A stretch of 64,000 nt of DNA from Dermacentor variabilis (taxonomy: Eukaryota > Arthropoda > Arachnida > Ixodida > Ixodidae), in the NCBI RefSeq assembly GCF_050947875.1, contig NC_134568.1, positions 194,630,853 through 194,694,852 on the forward strand, read 5' to 3'. The position numbers and the translations under genes were made by a program. Position 1 is the stretch's first letter; every line of letters starts with the position of its first letter. The notes beneath the pieces were generated by a model. The model was not told where the DNA came from, ran no database searches, and saw only the letters and a program-made list of their open reading frames with translations. Positions 1-12,284 of the stretch are shown in pieces.

Positions 1-500
1 ATATTCACGGACGGAATAGGAGAGCCTGCGGTGGAAAGATGAAAGGGATGACTTGTTGGTATTCAAGCTCATTAGCCATTATTAATTTGCCGATAGAGCA
101 CGCAGTCATCAGCAAATAAGCGCATTCCTGACGAAATGTTAATCGGTAGGTCGCTAATATATACAAGGAAAAGCAGGGGGCCAAGTACAGCATCCTGCGG
201 AACGCCAGAATCTACAGGGGAAAGAGCAGAAGAGTGACCATTAGCATATACAAATTGTTGTCGTTTAGTTAAAAAGCTACGTATCCAATCAAATGCATGG
301 GGGGTTAAGATTTAGTATCGATAGCTTTTGAAATAATCGGTAGTGAGGTACTTTATCGAAAGCCTTCTCGAAGCCAAGGAACAACGCATCAACGGGAGTG
401 TTAGTGTCAAGACTAGAACTGATATCGTTAATAAAGAGTGCAAGTTGGGTGTCACACTAGAGACCTTTCTGGAAACCATGCTAGGTCGGGTGAAAAAAGT
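1..500 (-). pseudogene. LINE reverse transcriptase relic, 5' part outside the window
   Basis: Read on the minus strand this stretch encodes the palm of a non-LTR retrotransposon reverse transcriptase. A weakened motif A (FEKAF, 358-372) is followed by GVPQD (195-206), LGPLLFLVYISDLP and the catalytic FADDCVLYR (FADD at 105-116). The order fits the Jockey/CR1 type of RT. There is no single open frame across the region: stops and shifts separate the motifs, and motif A has F-E where most relatives have D-F-S. No RNase H or zinc knuckle is visible because the element runs off the window edge at base 1. It is an inactive fragment. The clade is inferred from motif wording only. Confidence 0.8.
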
Positions 501-1310
501 TTACTGAAAGGAGAAAATTTATAATTTGAGAATAAACAATGGCCAATGTGTCGGCATTGTTCTAAATGGGTGGGTTAAATGCGTATTTTCCAGAAGAATA
601 TGTATACAAGAGGTCAACAGCGTTATTAGTACACGTTGCGAGCGGTGTAAAACTTAGACGGCTGCGCTGGCATAATTATAACTGAAGTTAAATTTTGCGA
701 ACAAATACGCTCACTTTATGTGCGATGGTAAATGCGTGTTGATCAAATGCAGGATTAATAGTTGTAAGCAAGTGTTCGAAAGTATCACGCTGCTGCTATC
801 AGCTATAGGTTTCCCAATGTCCCAAGAGGACTCCGAGCTTCAAATATTCTATACTTTGAAGGAACAAGCAATATTAATTTAATTTTAAGTGCAATGTGTC
901 GCGTAGCTTTAACGTTTCTAGCTTATTTAAAATTCTTACGAATAATTAATGAACCCTCATCTTTCTTTCTTTTTACTTTTTCATGCATGATATATTAGTT
1001 TCGCCTGGTGTCCTCACTGAACTGATGGAGATAGCTCCTTTACGTTTGGTGACTGTAAAAATACGTTAATGGGTGATGTGCATAGGTGAAGTTCAAAACA
1101 GGTGCGTATTTGGGGCTTTCAAAATAAATTACGTATGCAAGCACTATAGAGTGTTATGAGCGTGTCTAACGAGCGGGGAAGAAATGAGCCCGCTGCCCTG
1201 TCAGAACTATAAAATCTACCAGGCCTAAATTTAGTGAAAATCAGCGGTTCGCTATGAAAGCTCTCTGCGCGAAGTAAATGCGGTGGGATGAAACGCAGCC
1301 GTTGTGAAAA
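501..1310. other. AT-rich stretch, no gene seen
   Basis: No recognisable coding motif, repeat pair or RNA gene was found by eye. The first part may belong to the flanking LINE relic. Confidence 0.4.
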
Positions 1311-1311
1311 A

Positions 1312-1341
1312 TTATATATATATATATGTATATATATATGC
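1312..1341. repeat. Short (TA)n microsatellite
   Basis: An alternating TA tract, interrupted once by TG. Confidence 0.85.
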
Positions 1342-1344
1342 AAC

Positions 1345-3665
1345 TCTTTAGAGTACACAATATTACAGGAAACTGAAACTTTTATTGCAACTGTTCGAAA
1401 GAAACAGCTTGGTTGAAAATCGGGTTGTAAGTCTACAAGGTCGCACACATCTGCTGTCTTTTTTTATTGTGAATATTGCAAGTAAGTTAAGTTGATTGTC
1501 GTTGTTGAATAATATTACCTAAACTGGCGATACATTTATGCTGTATGCTGTACACTTAAACCCCACGTAAAATTTTTTCTTTAGTTATTAAAAGTCTTTG
1601 TAGCAAATATGCATTTATTTATGTGCGCTGTGCGTTCGGCGCCTCTCGGTGGCAGTTGTCAACTTGCTCCCTCCCTGTTTCCATTGTGTACTTGGAATCC
1701 TCTGCAACATTTTCCACTCCGCAGCTCTTAGCTTGTATCGCTGCAGCAAAACCGTTTTTGTTTTAGTGATATAAAGCCCTGATGTCCATCTCATCTGGCG
1801 CAAAAAATTTTGTGTAGATCTACGAAAAGGGCCTACTTGAGTGCCACCGGAAGCAAGGGTAGCAATCCGGACGACGGCGACAGTGTCGGAGACAGCATGA
1901 CGATGGCACGATGGCCCACCCGTCATGAGCCCGGCGCCTAAGCGCGGGCGGGAATAAATGTACTTTTCTGCCGAATTATCCTCACCCCTCGGAACCGTCT
2001 CAACGAAGAAAATTTCTACCCTTAACAACCTATGCAAAAAAGAAAACAAAGCGCTATGCCTATGTCTACGTGACTCCTCAACGACTTGCACAGGCGGAGC
2101 CGGTGGACGCTACCTATACTTGACTACGGCGATATGCAAGCATCTGCGACACTACGAAGCTAAATGCAGCGCTATACCTTCACTGGCATGCAAAGAGCGA
2201 CATGCAATCACGTAATTCACGATGCGAGCTGTTATGTCGGAGAAGGGGGGGGGGAGGGGGGCTTAATGGAGGCAGCCCATCAAACGCATTGATTTTACTC
2301 TGTACCGCTGCCAGTTCTACGCCTTGTACGGGAGCCTAATCAATGTGCAGACTATATATATAGACACCTTACGCCTCCTGAACACAACACAAAAGCGCCA
2401 CTCAGCTGTGAAGGGCACAGCTCCAAAGTGCATAAGCCAATCCTGGAGGCAATGCAACATATATACCGGCTGGACGCTTGGCGAATTCCGTTGCTCAATT
2501 ACGGTGCTTGGAAACGTTTTTTTTTTTTTTTTTTGATGCCCATAAGGAATTTTGTGGAGATTTAGAACACAATTGGAGTAGTTAAAGCTATTTTCTGCGA
2601 CCCAAACCCGACGTTTATGTAGCGAATTTTTTTTTTTTTTTGCATTCATATATACATTCACACCAGTATCCTCGCATAAACTTCGACTCTTATTGGCTCG
2701 GTGAATAGCAGTTTAATGCAGTTAGAAGACTTTGAGCTTGGCCTTACCGTCCATGGCGGTGTATCGCCGTTGATAAGTTGCTGTGGAACGGACAAAAATA
2801 AAAGAAAGTAGTTTCGAGGTGAACTTTTTGCAACTCTTGATTAGCACTGATACAAAACACTTTTGAACTATTCTTACAAATAGGAGGGGATTTGTGAAAT
2901 AGATTCCTCAGGGCGATATGCAGCGTACTTTGCAACGTCGCTAAATAAAACAAAGGTTTTCGCAGCACTCCTTTATGCGTCGAAGGTTTACGTACTCAGA
3001 TCTTGTAGTTTTACACAGAACAAAAGTGTGCATCAACACCTTTTTTTGCTCGTCTGTTACGAGAAAATAGAGCATGCAGTAGAATAAATGCGCGCCAAAT
3101 AATGACAAGAATTTCTCGATGAGTTACGACAAGCGTGGCGCTGCAAATATTTACACAACTAAATGAGCTCGGCGGAAATAGGGCAACGTGCTTTAACGTT
3201 GTCACGGCACGTCATTCCCAGGTGGCGTTCACGTCGCCCGCATTCGCCGGCTCCATGGCTGGCTCCCTTGTATTTCGGCTTTGCGAAAGGCGAGACGCCT
3301 CCACGGCCGCAAGTGCCATTTTCCGCATTTCAGGTTCGCCAGCGGCTCACGGTGCACATAGGGCAAAGCTGCAAGCTCCACGAAAGTGGTCCCGACCGCT
3401 CACAAAGCCTCTCACGCCGTCTAAGAAAGAAAAAGGGGTGGGGGGTGGGGGAGAGGGCACAAGACGTGACACAGAGCACTTTGAACGCCACGCACCTGCG
3501 TGCGCATAACTTCTCCGGCTCTCCGCGCTTCATTCGCATGCGACGTCTCTCTCTCGGTGCGGGAATAGTGAAAGCCAACGGTAAACCGTGTTTGTTTACA
3601 AACATGAATCAAGAGTTTGCGCTTATCACGAGCGCTCAGCGTGCAAAGCAAAGCTCTCGTGGCTT
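1345..3665. other. No gene recognised; two poly-T runs and a GC-rich block
   Basis: Open frames here are short and lack known motifs. T runs lie near 2517-2534 and 2628-2641. The interval 3160-3560 is richer in G, C and CpG and has overlapping frames on both strands up to 168 codons. With no domain or signal visible, I treat these as chance frames. Confidence 0.4.
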
Positions 3666-6308
3666 TTAAAGGGAAGCTGAAACACTTTTCGAAAAAAATG
3701 AGTTCCCTGCGGCATTCTACAGTTTTAAGTCCACTGAACACGAATATCTCGTTTAAAAAGGGCGGAAACAAACGCAAGCGGCTGTTTTTTGCATGAAAAC
3801 GCGCACCAGTGCCTCAGGGCATCGCGCGAACGCCGCTGTTGCCCGTGATTGGTCGGGATCGCTTTGACGTCATTCACGGGGATCGCCGGTCAGCGCCACC
3901 CTTCAAGAGCGTAGCACGCTGTTTTGTTCTGGCTTCACAGCTGAGTTGTAAGCATTAGGGAACGTTCTTGCTGTCTCGGAGAGCTTGTATTTTCGCTGTA
4001 CATGTTCGAACCGACAGCCAATACAGAAAACGATGGCGGCAACGGGGGCAACGACGATGTTGAGTGTGCCAACAGCGAGAGCGATGTGTGCACCTTCTCG
4101 CGCGTTGGAAATCTTAGCTGGTACATATGTCTTTTCATGTAGCTCCACGTTCCAATGACGGGAGGAAAAACGCGCTAAAGTGTCACTGGGAACTTGCTGC
4201 TGGAAGAATGCCAAAGCACTAACATCTCATTAGATTGTAAACATGGGTTAAATTCCGCGATGTCATGCACCTTGCCGCTGCTTGTCTAAAGTACCGTGGT
4301 TTTTTGCGTGTTGATACAGGATCGCGAACATAAGTGCCGCGTTTGGCTACTTCAAACTCTTCAACATTATCTGCCTGTGCCACACTGGCGGCTTCAAACT
4401 CTTCGATTGGTGATGGTAGTGGAAGAGGTTCATCAGGGGCTCGGTTCTCAAGGTGCTCTGCTAGATCCCGAAAGAGTGCAAGGAATGGATGTCATGAATT
4501 TCAGCATATCATGCATATCAGCAAACATGACAGCAGTTGGATTACTTACAGTAATTGAAATACTTTTTCAGTAATTTATGTGATGGAGTTGTCTAGTGAT
4601 TTAGTAATAAGAGATATTTGGTGTCGGTAATTTCATGGCTAAAGTAATTTATTAATTGCGTTAAATACGCACCAGTAAGCTGTGTACGGCGCCAGATAGT
4701 TGGTAGTGTCGTGAGGTGTCATGGAGGCACATGGGGGGGGAGGGCATGAAATGTTGGCAAGTGTATGTTACCTTGAAGAAAGGTTGGCGTCCCTTTATAC
4801 TTTGCTTTTTGCTTCTTGCGTGCATGAAAACTTTTTGGAAGCAATCGTAAAGTAGTACCATTACTTTTATGAAGGCGGTAATTGGTAATGTAATTCAAAT
4901 CAATGAGCGTAATAAGAAAATAATGAGTAATGTATTATATTTACTTTCAAATAATAATTTTGCCATGCGTGATGCATAGCTAGTTGAAGGCAACAAAACA
5001 TTTTTTCCAGCAGCGATGCCTGTATTGGGGTAGACCACGTCGAACGCTGACAAGTTCAATACCTCACAACGTTACTTCATTATTTGAGCCCGTTCGCCTT
5101 GCCACGGGCGCGGCTGTGCCGACGCTCGTTTTTGCGGCATTTCGCTGCTGGTAGCAAGCTGTGAGTGTGAAATCTACGGAACGAAGTTTTTACACGCCGA
5201 GTTCAACTACTCTAACGCGAGCATGAAAATATTACCGTAACGCCTTATGTCATGCGATTTGAACACGAATGCTGAACAGCTAAACCTGCGGGCACCGCGT
5301 GGTAGGACAGATAGCAAATATTATTGAATGCGCAAGCGTACCCCCGGCCAGTTATTTCACCTTACCAAAACAGCGCCGAACAAACAGCCGTAGTACAGTG
5401 TTCCGTGACAAAGTGGAGTGGCAAAACAGGATGAAAAGGGCAAGCACTTTGCACGCATGTGCATATTCCCGGCTGTGCCTCCACCTCGCTTCGTCATAGG
5501 CCGCTGTAAGGCTGTTTGTTCGGCACTCAGGTGATCATCCGTTTAAAAAAATTGCCCGTGTGCACATTAAAACCTTTACCTCACCCTTTCTCCTCTCGGC
5601 GAAGGCCGCTCTTGAAGTGGCGAGGTGTTTCTCTTGTGGGAAAATATAGACGGAACAACGCCGGCCTTCAGTCGCGCCGATTTAATTGGAATACCGATTG
5701 CCCGCATTGTTGTCAAGCTCCGATGATAATCGCTCTCGCGGAAATGGTCCAAGCACAGCACAGTTGATTTCTTCGGCAAGAAATTATCTCGCCTCACCGC
5801 ACGGACCCACTGCGCTGCAAGTTTCTTGTCCTTCGGGAACATGTGAAGCACCACATCGTCTCGCCCGCCTGTGTTCGCACAGCCGAATGCTGCACAGAAC
5901 GAGGGCATGTTGGGTGCCCTCGGCTGTAGGCACTCACGCAGCACAGAAACGAAGCACAGTTCACGAAAATCTCAAAAGAAAACAAACGTGAGCGGCGGCA
6001 GATCTCTCGTAGCGTCGTTTAGTAAAGCGCAGGACGGAAAGAAACATGCCAGCACATGCCAGCACGCCGGTCCGGCAGTACGGACCCCGGGAATGACGTC
6101 ACTCTCGCCTGTTCTCTCCTCCGGCTGCCTCCTCACCCGGCGCTCCGGGAAGCGACGGGGACGTGTCCGCGGGGGGGATTTAGAAAGCGATTTCTGCCCT
6201 TTGTATTGACAATACAAAGAAAAAAATTCAGAACCATAAATTAATAGGTCTGTTCTTCCTAACCCCAGCCATTCATGGAAATTGAAAACTGTTTCAGCTT
6301 CCCTTTAA
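3666..6308 (-). mobile_element. P-element-like DNA transposon with 19-bp inverted ends and a THAP domain
   Basis: The ends are a perfect 19-bp inverted repeat, TTAAAGGGAAGCTGAAACA at 3666-3684 and its complement at 6290-6308, giving a 2643-bp element. Near its 6308 end, on the minus strand, lies an intact THAP zinc-finger frame (5576-5908). P-type transposases begin with a THAP domain, and about 2.6 kb is close to the size of P elements. No RNase H-like transposase core could be recognised downstream, so this is either a decayed copy or a non-autonomous one that kept only the DNA-binding domain. The flanking 8-mers (CGTGGCTT and CGGCTCTT) match at 5 of 8 bases, so no clean target duplication is claimed. 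Confidence 0.65.
5576..5908 (-). CDS. THAP domain protein, 110 aa, probable transposase N-terminus
   Basis: The start at 5906-5908 gives MPSFC, the usual beginning of a THAP domain. The C2CH zinc ligands are all present: C5-x4-C10 and C52-x2-H55. The invariant W34 is followed at residues 85-89 by VPSIF, which matches the AVPxxF end motif. THAP domains bind short specific DNA sequences; in P elements they recognise sites near the inverted ends. After the domain the frame continues only to residue 110 (RGERVR) and stops. A full P transposase is about 750 aa or more, so the catalytic part is lost, spliced on from elsewhere or never present. The frame lies about 400 bp inside the 6308 end of the element. 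Confidence 0.75.
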   Translation of the reverse strand: MPSFCAAFGCANTGGRDDVVLHMFPKDKKLAAQWVRAVRRDNFLPKKSTVLCLDHFRESDYHRSLTTMRAIGIPIKSARLKAGVVPSIFSHKRNTSPLQERPSPRGERVR

Positions 6309-7030
6309 CGGCTCTTAGATTGCCCACTCAGCACAAATAACGTTCCAGGTGAAGAGAAAATGCGAAAGAGGCAAAACAGAAGCCGCATGAGCAAACCGCT
6401 GAGGGGAACCGCATAGTTTTTTATATTTTAATAATAGAAAAAAAGGACGAGTAGCTTTTCTTAAATTTGTAAGGAAAGTGCTTAAAAGGTATAGATTGTT
6501 GCCTAAGTGTATTAGAATCGGGAAAGATTCAGGGCCTAGCGTGCGCGAATTTCCCGCAAGCCGACAAATGGAGAGTTTTCTTTATGCTGAGCTTTTTTTA
6601 TTGATTATACCCTAGAAATATGTCGAATACGTTTTAGTTCTTATATTAGTTACCTCTTCATAAGACATTTACCAGGTAGGGTTGTTTTATGAATGGCCTC
6701 CGCTTAAACGCCCGCGACTCATGATATCGGCTCGATAACAAGATGATCGTCGCGCTGTTAGTCGCCGATGCCACTTACGCAAAAGTGGATTTGTGAATAA
6801 AGGCACTTTTCTTTTCCTTTTAGCTCGTCTAGCTTTTAGAACAGGGAGCATTCACCGATGCTGCAGAGAAAAAAAAAGAGAGAGAAGCGTTGACTTACTG
6901 ATATCAAGACAATCGGCCTCTGACTTGCATACACACACGATCCATTGGCCACCTTAGAGAATCGAGTATAACAGCAAATAGCTCATCAGCTACGAGTGCA
7001 AGCTCTTCGTGCAGACATGTAGCGTATGTC
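6309..7030. other. AT-rich stretch, nothing recognised
   Basis: No motif, repeat end or RNA gene seen between the THAP element and the LINE fragment. Confidence 0.4.
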
Positions 7031-7039
7031 AACGCTAGT

Positions 7040-7885
7040 GTGAGTGATGATCACGTCACCACGGCTATCGCTTGTCCGGAAATATTGTCAGAAATAGCAA
7101 CCTGCTCGTATGCTTGCTCCCCTGCCTGGCCGTCGACACAGGCGGAGCTCTTGGCAATCCGAGACGCAATATCCATCCTCTGTCCGCTGCTTCCACCGTC
7201 TAGTAGACACATTGACATCTTCACCGATTCCTCAGCTGCCATCCGTTGTCTGCGGCGTGTTCTGAATTCCGACGTTTTGGCACAGAAGATTCAGGACACA
7301 GTGGAGAAATTACCCGTTACAGTACGTGTACAATGGATACGTCGCAATGCACATCCCACACGAGCCTTAGTGGATGCAGCGAGCCATAACAAAACTTCTC
7401 GTCCACTTAAATTGGCCCCCAGCTCTCCGGAGACAAGGCTCCTCACAAAAAAAGAACACCTTCGGCGCGCCACGCGAGCACTTCTCCCACCGTGTGGCAC
7501 CGACCTCCCTGGCGGCTTAGCGCGCTGGGAAGAGGTCTTGTTACAAAGGTTACGCCTCCGTGTCGCCCTCACCTCTGCGGTAATCTGGTCGTGGTCGGCT
7601 CAGTACCGTGCCTCCATCAGCGATTCCTGCCACTTCTGCCCCGTTCCTGTCTGCGAGGTGGACACTGGGCACCTCCTCTGGACTTGCCCTTCTCTACATG
7701 CCCTCCGCCAGAAACACCTGCTTCGACGTGGACCACCCCCAGGTCGGCCGCCAGATGTAGACAGTTGGATCTTGGGGCCCCACCACCGCACATTGCTGGA
7801 CTTCCTCCGAGAATCCGGCATGTATATACACGTTTAAATATTTCTTTATGCCAGAAGGCACGCTGTCGCAATAAAAAAAAGAAAT
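7040..7885 (+). pseudogene. LINE RNase H and C-terminal zinc-knuckle fragment with 3' end
   Basis: The 265-codon frame (to 7837) is the tail of a non-LTR retrotransposon ORF2. An RNase H region is visible as TQAELLAIRDAI, then IDIFTDSSAAIR, then VQWIRRNAHP and VDAASH. Further on is a zinc-knuckle-like CHFCPV plus GHLLWTCPSLHALR, which many LINEs of the I/R1/LOA group carry after RNase H. RNase H removes template RNA during target-primed reverse transcription. The frame is open to its stop at 7837. About 40 bp later AATAAAAAAAAG ends the element. The reverse transcriptase upstream is absent, so it is a 5'-truncated insertion. Clade inferred from domain order only. Confidence 0.75.
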
Positions 7886-8689
7886 GCTTGTTAAGAAGAA
7901 TGATACATCGATATTGAAACTTCTGCGGGACTCATGACGGGAAACAAGTCGCTGACATCTTCTTGTTTATCAGTAGCCAAGCAACTTGTCGTAAGATTAG
8001 GAACAATACGTACTACTATTAAGTGCCCAGTATACGCGCCACGTTAAAGTTTTAGCCCATTTGCGCAAAAGAAGAGACAAAAAACAATCATCCGCCAGCT
8101 GCAAGCGGACCAAGTTACTTCCGTGTCGGAAGCCCGCGTGCTAGTTGTAAACTCATGTTTCCGTGCATTTCGTGCGCAACAATGGAGTTTTCGTTACACA
8201 TTTCTGCCAACAAGTTCCTGTCCTTCCTTCCCTTCTTTCTCCTCCTGCCAACCAGACCAGCCCGCTCGTCTCCTATACATTTCCGCTTCTCGTCGGCTGT
8301 TCCGCCCAAAGTGGCTTACCAGAAACTTTGCCTCGAGTGTGAAATTTTGCCGGCATTTGGGCTGCATTATATCTGGCGGCCTTAACTGTGTCCTCCTTGA
8401 ATGTGGACGTCTTCTTGAAAGGAACCAGTGCTGACGCCCAGGTGGACGCGCCTAAGTAGCGGATAACACCGCTTCCGCTATATATAGACAGCCTTCAGGT
8501 GCATTATGCATTCATCCTGCCAGTTACCGTTCGTTTTTCGCTAAATCGGTCATTTCACTGACACGTTCGCGGTGTATACGTTTTTTTTCCCTTACTATCC
8601 ATAGTTACGTCAAACTTAAGGACGCACGTTTGCCGTCATACGGTACATCGTTAATTACCTCTCTTCTCTGGCATCGTTACAACGTTACT
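7886..8689. other. No gene recognised; one TATA-like site
   Basis: GCTATATATAGACAG near 8478-8492 looks like a TATA element, but no downstream gene supports it. The frames in 8115-8434 are short and lack motifs. Confidence 0.3.
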
Positions 8690-9335
8690 CGTCGACTGTT
8701 AAAACGCGCTGCACTGATATGTGGGCGATACCACATTTTCGTACGAATTACGAATTTCAGTCACTGGCTCACAATGTTCCCCTGACACTTAATAAGCACC
8801 AAAATAGTGCTGGATATAGTAGAAGGCAGCTTCGAACATATGTTGTGCAATTGTAACTAAATAAAAGATCCAGCGTATTTGTGGGCGACCTTTCGGTTTG
8901 ATACCGTGTTTCTGGCCTATTGTACATTGTTTATGTACAGAGTGTTTGCGATTGCTTATGTATCGTGTTGTAAGTCATATTGTTCTTATTTATTTCGTGT
9001 TTTCATGCCTACTGATTGCGTACAGTGCACTTGAAATTGTTATTTGACGATGAACTTCAACTTTGTGTCTTTTCGTTACCTGTTTTCAACTTTGTATCCT
9101 TCTTTCAATACTTAATTTGCTGATCTTTGGCGTATCTTGTAAAACTGATTTCTGAAACTGAAATCGTGTTTGATTCCATTGCTTGCGATTATACCTGTTT
9201 CTTTATGTGTCTTGTTCGCTATGCCTTGTAACGGCTTCGTGCGCCTTTGGTCAAGCTGCTCAAGCAGCTTTTAGCCAGGAAGCCGTCCAGATGCTTCTGG
9301 GAAATAAATTGAATTGAATTGAAAAAAATTGAATC
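8690..9335 (+). mobile_element. CR1-like LINE 3' end
   Basis: A decayed C-terminal frame ends at 8856 with residues resembling the YS..QLRTYV end of tick CR1/L2-type LINEs. It is followed by a roughly 450-bp AT-rich 3' UTR. It terminates in AAATAAATTGAATTGAATTG (about 9302-9321), a short pentanucleotide tail of the kind seen at LINE 3' ends. The upstream ORF is truncated. Confidence 0.55.
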
Positions 9336-10019
9336 TATAGAGTGCACACTGTTCCTTGGAACTTCTGTAAGGTAGACTATTTGGCAGGTTTCCCAGAAAA
9401 CATAGTAACTATGCCACAAATCCTAATTTCCGAACGAAAAACTACCGGCGCCATCGTGTGAAGTGGAAGTCAGGTTACTGAAACTGCAATTAAGCACCCG
9501 CAATAACACAGCAAGTAGCGTCATATCCGTGCGTGGCCTCCCCACTTTACTGCCTCTAGCATTTCTTCATTACCATACATTATTTCAATAGCGGCTTACC
9601 ATAAAATGATAGAAAATTGCCTGACATGTTCAGCTCGTTCCGAGTCACACACTCGCGGGAAACTTGCAGCAGGAAATAGCATTTCTCGCCTTTCTGTGCT
9701 GCCGTCTGTAAGTTAGGCTTATTTATTCCTAATCGGAATGGAGCTAACAGCGCCGTATGCAACTCCAGCGGCCAGGATGGAACTATATAGCATATTATGC
9801 GCTACTATCCAACCTACGTACCTTAACTACGTGTTCTACAAATGAGTCTTATACCCCTGTCACACTCAACTGTCACACTGTCACACTGTCAAACTCCTTT
9901 TAACTCCGTCTGTCGTCTTTATCTCGAGGGAGATGCACTCGGTGTCCCACCGTCGCTTTTCCGCTAAGGCAGTTTAATGAAGCTTTTGGTCAAGGGAGAG
10001 CCAACCGGGCGAAAGACAG

Positions 10020-10020
<1 letters not shown>
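9336..10020. other. No gene recognised
   Basis: Contains a tiny run of CTGTCACA repeats near 9855-9895 and nothing else that I can name. Confidence 0.35.
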
Positions 10021-10021
<1 letters not shown>

Positions 10022-10107
<86 letters not shown>

Positions 10108-10122
10108 AGAGAGAGAGAGAGC
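10022..10122. repeat. (TA)n then (GA)n compound microsatellite
   Basis: About 40 TA units (10022-10105) pass directly into a GA tract (10106-10122). Confidence 0.95.
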
Positions 10123-10721
10123 GCGGTACACGCCCCCTCTCTCCGTACCTCCCTGCCTGTTATGAGATGCGCTATATATCTTCTGCGGCTGAAGTATTCA
10201 ACGAACTAGCCAACCTTCCACACACGTCAACCTCTTCGTGTTCCCTTTTGTTCTTCTTCGAAATAAGGATGCCTCTCAGAGACTCTAATCTACAAGTGCG
10301 CTTTGCCAGCTCCTAAACAGGAAACGAACGTTATAAAGAAAGAAATTGGCCTGAACTAAAAAAAAAATATGCCCCCATTTCTGTTATTACATATTAGCAA
10401 GAGGCATACAAGCCGGATTATTTATAGTACAATTTCTGTCACGATTTAAAAACGATATGCTGATAATATGTTGGGAACACTTTTGCTTTCAGATGAAAAG
10501 AAAGTAAAAACAAAAACAAAAACGTGACGCTTTTAACAAGTTGGTTCCAGTCTTAGGAAGACTGCATTATTTTTGCTACACCTGAAGATTGAGAGCGACC
10601 AAGGAGTTCCATTCAAGTCCTGTTACAGATAGTGGCAGCCAGGCAAAGCCTTAGCTTCCCGCCACTTTGCCTGTGGAGACTACGACAAGACTTTTGTGAT
10701 GTTGGCAAGGCGCGGAGAAAA
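10123..10721. other. No gene recognised
   Basis: AT-rich sequence with several A runs; no coding or repeat structure identified. Confidence 0.35.
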
Positions 10722-11230
10722 ATAATTCACAGTTACTTAGGTATCAATCTTACGTGATTTGAATGCGAAAACGTTATAACTTCTATAATAAATTGGTTAT
10801 GTCCTTGATAAGTGATGTCATACATTGTCACGTGTCTCACAAGTCTACCTTAATCCACCTCGCTCTAATTTGTGGCAACCTTAATCCACTTTAAGTCGCC
10901 TTAGTCCACCTTAGTCCACCTTGCTCAAATTTGTACGAACCTTAATCTATTTATTTCACGTTCATTCACTTTACTCCACCTCAAGTCACCTTACTCTAAC
11001 CTGTTATAACTTGAATTCACTTTACTTCCTTCTCACTTTAATTCACTTTAATGCACATTCATTACCAATAATTACTACTAATTAACGTTGTTATACCTTT
11101 TACTATCTTCTGTATTACTACTGACGTCATACAAGACGCTGATTACGTTTCTGATAATGATGAGCTTTGGTAACATCACGTGATCGTGCCGGATTTTCTG
11201 CCTTATACGACATATAATGCTTCCTCATTA
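10722..11230 (+). repeat. Interspersed repeat with internal CCTTAATCCA satellite, copy 1
   Basis: This block is clearly related to 39428-40046. Both open with a GTGATTTGAATGCGAAA segment, then a TTGGTTA..CCTTGATA-like stretch. Both then have a tract of loosely repeated CCTTAATCCA-type decamers broken by CTAATTTGT. Both end with AACGTTGTTATAC, TGACGT(C/T)AT, a TGATGATG-like segment and GGATTTTCTGC. No protein is encoded. The family is not one I recognise. It could be a non-autonomous transposon whose core expanded as a satellite. Strand sign only marks that both copies share orientation. Confidence 0.75.
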
Positions 11231-12074
11231 ATAAAAGGAGGTTTCTGTGGTTCTAAATTCCGCAAAGAGGCCCCACAGCCACGGAAAAACTATGCTCTTT
11301 GTAAGACGCCGTCAGAGTTCACAGATTTACCGAGGGGCCAAACAATACTACAAAACGAAAGAGGCCATGAGCGGGCCACGTTTACTTTTGTCACTTCTTT
11401 TAACAACAAAGCGAAACATTCCTCTGCTTTTTTTTGCTTCCGGATATAGGACACTTTCGAGCTTCTCGTACGGCCGCAACAATTGCGTGTCACTATTAGA
11501 AAAGAAACAATATTGCCGAAGAAATGGCTACTGTCGAAAGCTGCGCAGGAATTTCTACATGAAAGGAAGTAAAAGAAAATACGTGCCCCGGCGTTTTCTT
11601 TTTATTGTTTTTTCACTGTCTCGCCACCAAGTAGCTAGAGAAAAGGAGCAAAATACAAACAAAAAGAAAACCGCGCGCCCCGACGGCTTTGTGCCTGCTC
11701 TGCCCGCCCGTATAATATCGGAGTCTCTCGGGCGCTGGGTGCCGCTGTTTACTTCGCCGGCGACACCCGATGTTGCCCGCGCGCCGGGCGCGTGCGCACC
11801 TAGCGGAGATTTCTATTCCTCCCGCCGTAGGCCATGCCAGCAGCACTCACTTGTGAACTTTCTCTCGAGTGCGTTTATTTGCCTGGCCGTGTTGTCGTTT
11901 CGATCCCCGGCGTGGCTGCCCATGACAGGCCCGTCACTAAAAACACCCTCCGAAAGTGTTTCTTTCTCCCTCTCTCGGCCTTTCTTGCACACGCGCGCGC
12001 GCGCTCACAAAGCAATTTACAGAAAACCCTCTGTGACTGCAACAGCGTTACGCGGGGATTTCAGTCTCGCAACC
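11231..12074. other. No gene recognised; GC/CpG-rich second half
   Basis: From about 11690 the sequence becomes GC- and CpG-rich. A long frame (from 11247 to 12284 on plus) crosses it but has no domain and its composition changes midway. Confidence 0.35.
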
Positions 12075-12284
12075 ATGCTTCGACTTTTTCTTGTGTCTTT
12101 GTGCGCGCTTGTTTGCCTTTTCCTCCCTTTTTTGACCAAAGCGTGTGTTTTCTCAAACCTGCGCTCTCCCCTGTTAGAGGCGGAGGCCCCGCCTCATAGA
12201 ACCATACGCAACATGCTCGGCATTTCTGCACGTCTGGGCGCGCTCGTCTTTCACGAAGGACTTTCATTTGTTAAGTCCCATTAG
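12075..12284 (+). CDS. Short secreted-like ORF, 69 aa, unrecognised
   Basis: An ATG at 12075 opens a frame whose first 25 residues (MLRLFLVSLCALVCLFLPFL then TKACV) look like a cleavable signal peptide, followed by about 45 residues without a known motif. The region is CpG-rich and a donor-like CAG|GTAGGC lies near 12430. No second exon could be identified. A hydrophobic stretch can arise by chance from the pyrimidine-rich DNA here, so this is a weak candidate only. Confidence 0.15.
   Translation: MLRLFLVSLCALVCLFLPFLTKACVFSNLRSPLLEAEAPPHRTIRNMLGISARLGALVFHEGLSFVKSH

Noticed and set aside
11247..12284. 345-codon plus-strand open frame
   Set aside because: No domain, composition changes abruptly midway, and much of it is pyrimidine-rich low complexity; only its last 69 codons are kept as a weak candidate.
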